From NCBI GenBank assembly GCA_002438905.1, contig DJSA01000079.1:1-20522 (forward strand): a DNA stretch of 20,522 nt, given 5' to 3'. Under the pieces are notes generated by a model. The model was not told where the DNA came from. It searched no databases and worked only from the letters and a program-made list of their open reading frames with translations. A program made the translations under genes and the position numbers. Of this stretch, positions 7,142 through 14,128 are shown piece by piece. Within the stretch, counting starts at the first letter, position 1, and every line of letters begins with the position of its first letter. Origin of the DNA: Bacteroidales bacterium UBA6346 (GTDB lineage: Bacteria > Bacteroidota > Bacteroidia > Bacteroidales > UBA932).

Positions 7142-9073
7142 AAGATGACGACCATTGAGACGCCGACCGGTTTCCCAGAGGACGGGGTGGTGCGCATAGC
7201 GGCCAATGCCGGCGACCCGCTGACCCGTGCGGACGGGACAAGCAGCCGTGAATATTCCGGGACGACCCTCGGCCTGTTCATAGACTATGGTGGAGGCATT
7301 TACACCAAATCCAATGTCAAGTGGACCAAGTCGGAAAGTGATTGGGCTCCTGAGGAGCAGATGCTCTGGAAGAACTCCAAGGACGCGGCCAAGGTCTATG
7401 CCTACGCTCCGTATGTGGAAGGGCAGGATGATCCGACCACGGTGGAGTTTTCCATTCCTTCCGATCAAAGCCAAGGCACTCTGGCTGCGGACCTGGTCAG
7501 CTGGGGGAATCACGGCTTGATTCCGGATGCAAGCAGGAGCGTTTCCTTTTCATCTGACGGGAAGATTCTGATCTCTTTCTATCACAGTCTTGTGAAGTTG
7601 ACCTTCACTTTCGAGAAGGGCAGCCAGTTCGCATCCGATGTGACCATCAGCGAGGCTGTGCTGCTCGGCACCTTATCCAAGGTTGTCCTCAATGCCACTG
7701 AGGGTTCTGCCGATGTTACTTCCTTTGTCAGAGGCACTGTCGCGGCCGCCAGTGATGCGGCCGGTCTGGATATAAAGCTTCACAAGGTCTCAGACCTCAA
7801 GTGGGAAGGCATATTCTTCCCTGGCGACGGACAGAAAGCCGGAGCCAGGATGCTGCAAGTCAAGATGTCGGATAATACTCTCCTCAATTATGTTGTGCCT
7901 TCAACCGGGCTTGTTTCTGGCGGTCTTAAGTCGGGATGCGCCTACGAGATGAAGATGCGCCTCGGCAAGGACAAGATCGAGGTTGCTGATGTTGTCAGCG
8001 TGGACGATTGGACTACCGACAGCGGGACTACGCTTCCAGGCGGCGAAGCGCAGCTCAAAGGCATTGTCTGGGATGGTACAGTCGCCTCAAAATTTGCCGG
8101 AGGCACCGGCACTGAAGATGATCCATACCTCATCGCAACCCCTGCCCAGCTCGCCTATCTGGCGCAGCAGGTGAACGGCGGTGAAGCCTACGAAGGCAAG
8201 TATTTCATTCAGAGCGAGGACTTTAACCTCGCCGATAAAGATTGGACTCCGATTGGAACATACATGACAGCGTTCAAAGGGAATTTTGACGGAAACAATC
8301 ACGAAATTTTCGGATTGAAGGTAGAAACGACAAATGAGGCCGGACTCTTTGGTTGTATTAAATCTGGAAGTGTCAAAAACGTAAGGATTTGTTCCGGGTC
8401 AGTAAAGACAAGCAGTAGTTATGCAGGGGGAATCGTGGGTGATCTTGATAATTCTTCTACGATGGAGAACTGCACTGCGAGCGTCAATGTGAGTGGAGAG
8501 GCAAATGTCGGAGGACTGGCCGGCAGCATTACGAGCAGCACCGTTTCCAATTGTCATTTTCTTTCGGGTGAAATTGTCGGTACTCGGAACGTCGGAGGAA
8601 TTGTCGTTAATGTCCAAACTCGGAAAAGCACTGTCAAATATTGTTCTGCTAATGCTTCAGTGAAGGGCTCTGTATGTGTCGGAGGTCTTTGCGGTTGGTT
8701 TGGCAATGAAGATCACGAATTCTCTAATTGCACCGTGAAAGGGACTATTACCGTCACCGGTAATAATTGCGGAGGTCTTGTAGGCAGATTATATGATAGC
8801 AAAGGTAAGTTCAATGAATGTCAGTTCGACGGCTCGATCAAGAAGGATAGTGATAACGTTTCCAATACAGGAATTGCCATCGGAGCAGACTACAGCAATG
8901 TGACTTTCAAAAAATGCGTGTGCACAATAGACAAGCAGACCGATACAAGCCTCAGCGGAGAAAAGGTCGGCCATATTGAAAGTCCAAGTTCTGAAAACAA
9001 AAAAGTCAGATCAGACAACTACGATTATTCCGATATCACTGTAACAGTTAAAACCGATGATACACAAAACTGA
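7061..9073 (+). CDS. Fimbrillin family lipoprotein 4 with C-terminal GLUG-repeat module
   Basis: 670 residues. The signal peptide ends LALAAGC (Cys26) and LTR follows at 54-56. The fimbrillin domain spans about 40-330 (EQMLWKNSKDAAKVYAYAP, ISFYHSLVKLTFTFEKG, MRLGKDKIEVADVVSVDDW) and is not close to that of gene 5170-7059. The C-terminal module from about 337 (WDGTVASKFAG, QLAYLAQQVN, WTPIGTY, FDGNNHEI) is. Its five GLUG-type repeats start at GGIVG (456), GGLAG (484), GGIVV (512), GGLCG (541) and GGLVG (571). The start follows the previous stop by one base. The 3' end overlaps the next gene by 17 bases: the stop used by the upstream paralogue (TGA, 7057-7059) is replaced here by ACC (9053-9055), adding TDDTQN. 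Probable adhesin-type pilus subunit, by architecture. Confidence 0.8.
   Translation: MIHKTNIFAAPIICGAALALALAAGCDKMTTIETPTGFPEDGVVRIAANAGDPLTRADGTSSREYSGTTLGLFIDYGGGIYTKSNVKWTKSESDWAPEEQMLWKNSKDAAKVYAYAPYVEGQDDPTTVEFSIPSDQSQGTLAADLVSWGNHGLIPDASRSVSFSSDGKILISFYHSLVKLTFTFEKGSQFASDVTISEAVLLGTLSKVVLNATEGSADVTSFVRGTVAAASDAAGLDIKLHKVSDLKWEGIFFPGDGQKAGARMLQVKMSDNTLLNYVVPSTGLVSGGLKSGCAYEMKMRLGKDKIEVADVVSVDDWTTDSGTTLPGGEAQLKGIVWDGTVASKFAGGTGTEDDPYLIATPAQLAYLAQQVNGGEAYEGKYFIQSEDFNLADKDWTPIGTYMTAFKGNFDGNNHEIFGLKVETTNEAGLFGCIKSGSVKNVRICSGSVKTSSSYAGGIVGDLDNSSTMENCTASVNVSGEANVGGLAGSITSSTVSNCHFLSGEIVGTRNVGGIVVNVQTRKSTVKYCSANASVKGSVCVGGLCGWFGNEDHEFSNCTVKGTITVTGNNCGGLVGRLYDSKGKFNECQFDGSIKKDSDNVSNTGIAIGADYSNVTFKKCVCTIDKQTDTSLSGEKVGHIESPSSENKKVRSDNYDYSDITVTVKTDDTQN
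8069..9073 (+). repeat. GLUG module, copy 2
   Basis: Second copy of the module, within gene 7061-9073. It matches copy 1 from the WDG motif through the five GLUG repeats to the VTVK end. Differences concentrate in the short linkers between repeats, where the residues exposed on a solenoid would be expected to vary. Confidence 0.7.
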
Positions 9074-9137
9074 CATATTCGCTACGCCCACTATCTGCGG
9101 TGCCGCCCTTGCACTCGCCTTGGCGGCAGGGTGCAGC
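9041..9137 (+). repeat. Direct repeat at gene junction, copy 2
   Basis: Partner of 7045-7141. The only change that alters gene structure is TGA to ACC at 9053-9055, which removes the stop and creates the 17-base overlap between genes 7061-9073 and 9057-10079. Confidence 0.75.
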
Positions 9138-10079
9138 AAGCAGTCCGTGCAGTCCCAGTCAGAGAGCAGCTTTCCTGAGGACCGCATCATCCGCGTGAGT
9201 CCGGAAGTGGTCACAACCAAGGGTACCTACACCACAGATAATCTCACGAAATTCGACCTTCTCGTGGAAGACGACAAAAGCCCGGCAAGCAAGTACACCT
9301 ATTCCAACACCGTATTCAAAAGGGGTGAGAGCGGCTGGGCATCGGACAAGACGCTTCTCTGGAGCAAGTCCGATGCGACGGTTCTTGTCTACGCCATAGC
9401 CCCGTCAGTTGGTCTTGAGAGTTTGGTGTCGGTTGACGATATCAACTATGGGCAGAGCGGTGTTGCTCTTGAGGTGCAGGCCGAGCAGAGCAATGATGAC
9501 AGCAGCTCCGACTATCTGGGCTGGGCATCCGGGCTGAAACCGGTCAGCGAGCTGCTTGGCGAGGACGGCAAGCTTTCGTTTGCGTTTACGCATCTGTTGG
9601 CCCGGCTCACGGTAACGTTCAAGCTCGGCACGGAGTTCAATGTTTCCGGGGTTCCGGCCCAGGACATCATCAGCGATGTGGTGATTTCCGGAACGGCGCG
9701 TGATTTCAAGATCAGAGGCACCACCAGCTACACTTCATTCACTGTGGAGTCTGGGACTGCGGCTTCTGACATCAAGCCTTACAATGTAGCCTGGAATCCC
9801 GCTGCGGATAAGACCGGCAACTGCACTTCCGTCTATGAAGGCATCATTGTGCCGCAGACCGTGGCCGCCGGCGACTTCAAGGTCAGCTTCAAACTGAGCG
9901 GAGAGCCGTTAGCATACGCCTGGACATCTGAGACGGAAATGACTTTCAATGGCAACACAGCCTACAGGCTTACCATTAAAGTAGGAAAGGATGCGGTTCA
10001 TACTGGGACATTCTCCGCCGGTTCCTGGGAAGAGCACCAGTGGGAGAATCCCGATGACGGAATACTTGAAACTGAATAA
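9057..10079 (+). CDS. Fimbrillin family lipoprotein 5
   Basis: 340 residues. The signal peptide is nearly the same as that of the preceding gene (both end LALALAAGC, Cys26), but the mature domain instead resembles gene 4195-5166 (TTK at 53-55, KYTYSNTVF, LLWSKSDATVLVYAIAP, LSFAFTHLLARLTVTFKLGTEFN, EGIIVPQT, LTIKVGKDAVHTGTFSAGSW, ending ILETE). It is therefore a mosaic of two neighbours. The ATG lies inside the 3' end of the previous reading frame, so the two are probably translationally coupled. No GLUG module is present. Likely an accessory pilus subunit. Confidence 0.8.
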   Translation: MIHKTDIFATPTICGAALALALAAGCSKQSVQSQSESSFPEDRIIRVSPEVVTTKGTYTTDNLTKFDLLVEDDKSPASKYTYSNTVFKRGESGWASDKTLLWSKSDATVLVYAIAPSVGLESLVSVDDINYGQSGVALEVQAEQSNDDSSSDYLGWASGLKPVSELLGEDGKLSFAFTHLLARLTVTFKLGTEFNVSGVPAQDIISDVVISGTARDFKIRGTTSYTSFTVESGTAASDIKPYNVAWNPAADKTGNCTSVYEGIIVPQTVAAGDFKVSFKLSGEPLAYAWTSETEMTFNGNTAYRLTIKVGKDAVHTGTFSAGSWEEHQWENPDDGILETE

Positions 10080-10084
10080 GGAGG
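10078..10084 (+). promoter_or_regulatory. Canonical Shine-Dalgarno (AAGGAGG) before 10092
   Basis: AAGGAGG overlaps the stop of the preceding gene and lies 7 bases before the ATG at 10092. It is a textbook ribosome binding site, unlike the other starts in this operon, where none is visible and Bacteroidetes mostly do without. It supports the 10092 start and suggests higher or coupled translation of the last subunit. Confidence 0.6.
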
Positions 10085-10091
10085 AACGAGA

Positions 10092-11081
10092 ATGAAAAAC
10101 AACATTATCACATTACTCTCGATTGGAGGCATCTTGTTGACAGGATGTACCAAGAGCCCGTCAGCAGGACATTCCTGGGCCACCGACCCGGAAGCGGTAC
10201 GCATAGAAGCGTCTGTGGGTGCGCTGACCAAGACCAATCCGTCCGGCACAGCCGAGGAGCAGACGAAGTTCAACGGCCCCGCAGGGAAGTTCTTGGGGGA
10301 TGAGATTGCTGTCTCCATGATAGACAATTCTGCCAGACAGGCAAAGAAGACCGTTACATACAGGTTTGACGGAGAAGTCTGGAATCCTGTGCCGGATACC
10401 GACTACCTCGTCTGGAAGGCTCCTGTCACCTACAAAGCCTGGTATCCAGCATCGTCCAAGGATGGTTTCACCCTTCCGACCGACCAGCGGGAGTCGAATG
10501 GCGAACAGGCTACAGTAGGAAGTTTCGCAAGGGCTGATTTTATGACCGGGGAATATGTCTGCGGCTCGAAGGACAATATTCCATCTGACCATAAGCTCAG
10601 ACTTGTGATGAACCGCAAGATGGCCCTTGTCACGGTCAATGTGGATAAGGACAGGGTGAAAAGAGAGTTTGCAGATAAAGACATCTACATAATCAGAGTG
10701 GAAAGCATCCAGTCCGGATACAGCATCGTCAGTGCGGACGGCACAGGAAGCGGTGACGCGGTGGATGTAATGCCGGGACCGTATGACACCGCCTACCAGA
10801 ATGGCAAGGGCAGCTTCAACGCCATAGTTGTCCCTTGCGATGGGGATACATCTGCCAGATTCTTGAAAATCACAGTATGTTGGAAGCCTGGTAATGAAGA
10901 GGACAAAGCAGAGTTATACGTCACCGGTCGTCCTGCATTCGAGGCCGGCAAGCATTACACCTACAATCTCACAATCGGGAAAGACAAGCTTGACAGCGGC
11001 GACATTTCTGTCAATGACTGGGGAGTCGAAGTGGACCTCGGCGGTGGCAACGATGAATTTGAGTCCAGTCCGCTAAACTGA
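10092..11081 (+). CDS. Fimbrillin family lipoprotein 6
   Basis: 329 residues with lipobox ILLTGC (Cys19) and LTK at 45-47. The fimbrillin landmarks are KFLGDEIAVSM, YLVWKAPVTYKAWYPAS, ADFMTGEYVCGS, LRLVMNRKMALVTVNVDKD, FNAIVVPCDG and YNLTIGKDKLDSGDISVNDWG. Its N-terminal half is closely related to the fimbrillin domain of gene 5170-7059, but it ends after the fimbrillin domain, with no GLUG module. It is the last gene before the terminator near 11145. It is either the ancestral form of the GLUG-bearing paralogue or a copy that lost the module; the sequence alone does not decide. Confidence 0.8.
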   Translation: MKNNIITLLSIGGILLTGCTKSPSAGHSWATDPEAVRIEASVGALTKTNPSGTAEEQTKFNGPAGKFLGDEIAVSMIDNSARQAKKTVTYRFDGEVWNPVPDTDYLVWKAPVTYKAWYPASSKDGFTLPTDQRESNGEQATVGSFARADFMTGEYVCGSKDNIPSDHKLRLVMNRKMALVTVNVDKDRVKREFADKDIYIIRVESIQSGYSIVSADGTGSGDAVDVMPGPYDTAYQNGKGSFNAIVVPCDGDTSARFLKITVCWKPGNEEDKAELYVTGRPAFEAGKHYTYNLTIGKDKLDSGDISVNDWGVEVDLGGGNDEFESSPLN

Positions 11082-11144
11082 ACGGCAATCTCCGGCACGC
11101 TGATTTTCAAGGGGCTGTGAGGCCTTGTTACAAAGCCTACAGGG

Positions 11145-11175
11145 AGGGGCTGACTAATTAGTCAAGCCTCTTTTT
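11145..11175 (+). terminator. Intrinsic terminator of the fimbrial operon
   Basis: A hairpin with left arm GGGGCTGACTA and right arm TAGTCAAGCCTC (one bulge and one G-T pair) is followed directly by TTTTT, then CTTGTTTTT. It lies 64 bases past the last fimbrillin stop. The rest of 11082-11412 holds only this terminator and the promoter at 11317; I see no gene in it. Confidence 0.75.
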
Positions 11176-11316
11176 CTTGTTTTTCGGACAGATCAACCGC
11201 AACATAGTTCTCCACGGTTCAATTCTCAGAGAGATTTTTTTTCACATTATCGACCACATGTCACTCCGCGACAACTCCTGCCGGCGCGGTCTGAAAATGG
11301 AATAAAAATAATTTAT

Positions 11317-11325
11317 TAACTTTGC
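11317..11325 (+). promoter_or_regulatory. Probable -7 element for the 5-alpha-reductase gene
   Basis: TAACTTTGC is an exact match to the Bacteroidetes -7 consensus TAnnTTTGC, 87 bases before the ATG at 11413. It predicts a leader of about 80 nt. No good -33 TTTG is seen at the expected distance. Confidence 0.6.
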
Positions 11326-11412
11326 ACGGTTTTGCATCTCCCGTAATGTTCACGGAACATTATTTCGCAGCATTAAAAAAAACTTGCGACAGCGGGGCAA
11401 TGGATTTCGGTT

Positions 11413-12240
11413 ATGAATTTGTATTACACCATTATGACCATCATGGCAGTTCTGGCTGTCTTTGTATTCATAATGCTATTTTATTTCAAGGCGGGCTACG
11501 GCTACCTTTCCAACAGCAAGTGGGGTCCAACGATTCCCAACAAGGCGGCGTGGATAATCATGGAAGCACCGGCCTTTTTCTACCTTCTATACTACACGCT
11601 TAAATTTGCCCTTGCCGGTCCAGGAGCGGGTCAGGGCATCGACGGCATCGTGAACGGCAACTGCACGGGAGTGCTCTATTTCATGGCCGGACTTTTCCTG
11701 CTGCACTACTTCCAGCGTTCGTTCATATTCCCGCTCTTGATGAGAGGAAAGAGCACAACACCTATTGCCATAATGCTCATGGGCATGGTTTTTAACACAG
11801 TAAATTCCTTTCTCATAGCAGGTTGGATTTTCGGTATCCCAGGAGTCATGGAATCACAGGCACCCGAAGGATATTACACCATCACATGGTTCCGCGACCC
11901 GCGTTTCATCATCGGAACGGTCATCTTCTTCACGGGAATGTCAATAAACCTCTATTCGGACCATGTCATCCGCAATCTCCGCAAGCCGGGCGACACAAAG
12001 CATTATATTCCCAAAAAGGGCATGTACAAGTACGTTACGAGCGCAAACTATTTCGGGGAACTCGTGGAATGGATCGGATACGCGATACTCACGTGGTCGC
12101 CGGCGGGCCTGCTCTTCGCGGTGTGGACGTTCGCGAACCTCGGGCCGAGGGCGAAGTCGCTGACGGAAAAATATGAGGAGGAATTCGGGGAGGAATATAC
12201 CTCTCTTCATAAGAAAAATCTGATACCATATATATGGTGA
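11413..12240 (+). CDS. Steroid 5-alpha-reductase family protein (3-oxo-5-alpha-steroid 4-dehydrogenase)
   Basis: 275 residues with about six to seven membrane helices and a family-typical length. It matches the animal SRD5A1/2 type closely. AAWIIMEAPAFF (45-56) contains Glu51, at the place of the substrate-contacting Glu of the QELPS motif. HYFQRSFIFP (98-107) is present. GMSINLYSDHVIRNLRKPGD (175-194) is the NADPH-binding region. KKGMYKYVTSANYFGELVEW (201-220) and the C-terminal LIPYIW are near-identical to the family signature. Known members reduce the delta-4 double bond of 3-oxo-steroids with NADPH to the 5-alpha (allo) form in the membrane. The gene lies 162 bases before an OYE-type reductase on the same strand. 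In published isoallolithocholate-producing Bacteroidales a '5AR' works with a '5BR' and a 3-beta-HSDH. The substrate here (bile acid, steroid hormone or other sterol) is inferred, not shown. Confidence 0.88.
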   Translation: MNLYYTIMTIMAVLAVFVFIMLFYFKAGYGYLSNSKWGPTIPNKAAWIIMEAPAFFYLLYYTLKFALAGPGAGQGIDGIVNGNCTGVLYFMAGLFLLHYFQRSFIFPLLMRGKSTTPIAIMLMGMVFNTVNSFLIAGWIFGIPGVMESQAPEGYYTITWFRDPRFIIGTVIFFTGMSINLYSDHVIRNLRKPGDTKHYIPKKGMYKYVTSANYFGELVEWIGYAILTWSPAGLLFAVWTFANLGPRAKSLTEKYEEEFGEEYTSLHKKNLIPYIW

Positions 12241-12282
12241 TTTGAATATCTTTTTGGTCTATATTTATTCTTTCATCGGTCA

Positions 12283-12296
12283 CATACCCCGGTATG
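12283..12296. promoter_or_regulatory. Inverted repeat between the two reductase genes
   Basis: CATACC-CC-GGTATG is a 6-bp dyad with a 2-base centre, 107 bases before the OYE start. It has no T-run behind it, so it is not a convincing terminator; it could be an operator. Function is unknown. Confidence 0.3.
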
Positions 12297-12352
12297 CTCC
12301 CTCTTCAAGAATAAATCTATCCTCAAAAATCTGCTTCAAATCATCTATGGAA

Positions 12353-12394
12353 TGATTGAGATAAATTGATTGAGATAAATTGATTGAGATAAAT
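12353..12394 (+). repeat. Three perfect tandem copies of a 14-bp unit before the OYE gene
   Basis: TGATTGAGATAAAT occurs three times head to tail, ending 8 bases before the ATG at 12403. The repeat falls in the leader, where copy-number slippage would change the distance between any promoter or upstream site and the start codon. Confidence 0.9.
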
Positions 12395-12402
12395 TACAAA
12401 AT

Positions 12403-13662
12403 ATGAGTGAGATATTCACGCCTTATAAACTCGGACCCATTGAGTTGAGGAATAGAACGATACGTTCGGCGGCGTTCGAGGGGATGGGAAAGGACAACGC
12501 CCCTACCGAGGAACTCTTCAACTACCACAAGGCGGTGGCGCACGGAGGCATAGGTATGACGACCGTGGCGTATGCGGCTGTATGTCAGAGCGGCATCAGT
12601 TTCGACTCGCAGCTTTGGATGCGCGAGGAGATTGTTCCGGAGCTCAAAAGGCTCACGGACGCGGTTCATGAGGAGGGCGCGAAGGCCAGTATCCAGCTCG
12701 GCCACTGCGGGAACATGACCCATAGACGCACCTGCGGGCAGACCCCAATCGGAGCAGTAAACGGGTTCAACCTCTACTCCCCTACCTTCTACAGGAAGAT
12801 GACGCAGGAGGACATCGATTTCGTCGTGAAATCTTATGGCGAGGCGGTCCGGCTCGCGATTAAGGCAGGGTTTGACGCTGTGGAAATTCATGCCGGGCAC
12901 GGCTATCTCATCTCCCAGTTCCTCTCTCCCTACACGAACCGACGTCACGACCGCTACGGCGGAAGCCTCGACAACAGGATGAATTTTATGCGCGAGTGCA
13001 TCCGCGAGGTGGTGAAGGCTGCGGAAGGAAAGATTGCGGTGACGGCAAAGCTGAACACACGCGACGGGTTCAGGGGCGGGCAGGAGGTCAACGAGCTTAT
13101 TGAAGTGGCGAAGGAGCTGCGCAGGCTCGGGGTCGATGCCATCACGCTGTCCGGCGGTTTCGTGAGCCGCGCCCCTATGTACGTGATGCGCGGAGAGTTC
13201 CCGACTAAGGTATTCGCGCACTATATGCCCAAATCCTTCTGGTGGCTCAAGATAGGACTGTACCTCGGTGCATGGGCCGTATGCCCGACCGAAACTTTCA
13301 GGCATCTGTTCTTCCTGGAGGATGCGCTAAAGTTCAAGGCCGCGATGCCGGACTATCCGTTTATCTATGTCGGAGGCGTAACGACCGGCGAGGACGCGCG
13401 AAAGGTACTCGAAAACGGATTCCCGCTCTTTCAGATGGGGCGCGCCGTGCTTGAAGACCCTGACTTCGTGAACAAGCTCAAGGCAGACGAGAACCACTGC
13501 AGCGGCTGCACGCACTCAAACTTCTGCATAGGCCGTATGTACACGCTCTCGGCCCAGTGCCACAAGCACTGCGTGGACATCACTCCAGCTCTCGAACGAG
13601 AAGTTCACCGCATCGAGGCCCGCAATAACCGCCGCGAGCGCAAGGCTGGATATAAGAAATAG
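12403..13662 (+). CDS. Old Yellow Enzyme family NADH:flavin oxidoreductase; likely steroid/bile-acid ene-reductase
   Basis: 419 residues forming an FMN-binding TIM barrel: FTPYKLGPIELRNRTIRSAA at the start, IQLGHCGN (His101), EIHAGHGYLISQFLSPYTN (161-179), RYGGSLDNR (184-192), and the phosphate-binding FIYVGGVTTGEDARKVL and FQMGRAVLEDP. It resembles the N-terminal half of BaiCD/BaiH-type and 2,4-dienoyl-CoA reductase-type enzymes but lacks their C-terminal FAD/NAD domain. After the barrel a short tail keeps a cysteine cluster (366, 369, 375, 386, 390; spacing x2-x5-x10-x3), similar to the iron-sulfur ligands of that family. Next to a 5-alpha-reductase homologue, the best guess is a delta-4 or 5-beta reductase acting on 3-oxo steroids or bile acids ('5BR'). 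OYE enzymes have broad substrates, so this rests on context. It may need a separate electron donor. Confidence 0.82.
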   Translation: MSEIFTPYKLGPIELRNRTIRSAAFEGMGKDNAPTEELFNYHKAVAHGGIGMTTVAYAAVCQSGISFDSQLWMREEIVPELKRLTDAVHEEGAKASIQLGHCGNMTHRRTCGQTPIGAVNGFNLYSPTFYRKMTQEDIDFVVKSYGEAVRLAIKAGFDAVEIHAGHGYLISQFLSPYTNRRHDRYGGSLDNRMNFMRECIREVVKAAEGKIAVTAKLNTRDGFRGGQEVNELIEVAKELRRLGVDAITLSGGFVSRAPMYVMRGEFPTKVFAHYMPKSFWWLKIGLYLGAWAVCPTETFRHLFFLEDALKFKAAMPDYPFIYVGGVTTGEDARKVLENGFPLFQMGRAVLEDPDFVNKLKADENHCSGCTHSNFCIGRMYTLSAQCHKHCVDITPALEREVHRIEARNNRRERKAGYKK

Positions 13663-13681
13663 ACGGGAGGGGTCTAGATAA

Positions 13682-14025
13682 CAGGCAAATCGTTTCTGTC
13701 GCGCCCGAAAGGGTGAGGAAAGTCCGGGCAGGACAGGGCATCCCGCAGTGGAAAGCACTGATGGAGGCAACTTTATGACCGTCGTAACAGAAAATAACCG
13801 CTGCATCAAAGGCACGGGCACGCCTACGGGAACGGCCCGACCGCAGCAAGGGTGAAAACGTGAGGCAAGAGCTCACGACCGGTCGCGGCGACGCGTTCGG
13901 GGTACGGGTCCGGGACCTGCAAGACCAAATATATCGGTAATCAAGGGCTGCCCGCCCGCTGCCGAGGGGTAGGTTGCGAAGATAAATGACAGATTAAAAC
14001 AGAACCCGGCTTACGGATTTGCCTG
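13682..14025 (+). ncRNA. rnpB: RNase P RNA (bacterial type A)
   Basis: The conserved cores are all present: GAGGAAAGTCCGGGC (13714-13728), ACAGAAAATAACCGC, the AAGGGTGAAA and GTGAGGCAAGAGCTCAC block, and the 3' AGATAAATGACAG with ACAGAACCCGGCTTACGG. The ends are set by the P1 helix: CAGGCAAATC at 13682-13691 pairs exactly with GATTTGCCTG at 14016-14025. This catalytic RNA matures the 5' ends of tRNAs. It begins just after the OYE stop; a promoter is not obvious and could lie inside the end of that gene. Confidence 0.95.
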
Positions 14026-14034
14026 CATTAAAAA

Positions 14035-14084
14035 GGGGGTGACTGAATAGTCCAGACGGGCTTGAAGGTCACCCTCTCTTTTTT
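14035..14084. terminator. Intrinsic terminator, likely bidirectional
   Basis: GGGGGTGAC (14035-14043) pairs with GTCACCCTC (14068-14076) with one G-T pair, and TTTTTT follows at 14079-14084, ending the RNase P RNA transcript. On the minus strand the same stem is followed by an A-to-U stretch (AAAAA at 14030-14034 on the plus strand), so it can also end the flippase transcript, whose stop is at 14129. Confidence 0.8.
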
Positions 14085-14128
14085 ATATTTCAATCGCCAT
14101 TTTTCTGCTTTCGGCAGTCTCCAATGAT

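Noticed and set aside
12283..12296. CATACC-CC-GGTATG as a terminator after the 5-alpha-reductase gene
   Set aside because: The stem is only 6 bp and no T-run follows, so termination is not supported; it is kept only as a possible operator.
12353..12394. Short tandem repeats considered as a CRISPR array
   Set aside because: The units are 14 bp, perfectly adjacent, with no spacers and no cas genes.
12394..13305. Minus-strand reading frame of about 300 codons opposite the OYE gene
   Set aside because: The plus strand encodes clear OYE motifs throughout; the reverse frame is Arg/His/Pro-rich, with no family pattern, as expected for an antisense shadow of a GC-rich gene.
13516..13876. Minus-strand reading frames across the OYE tail and RNase P RNA
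   Set aside because: They overlap the conserved RNase P RNA and show no protein family features.
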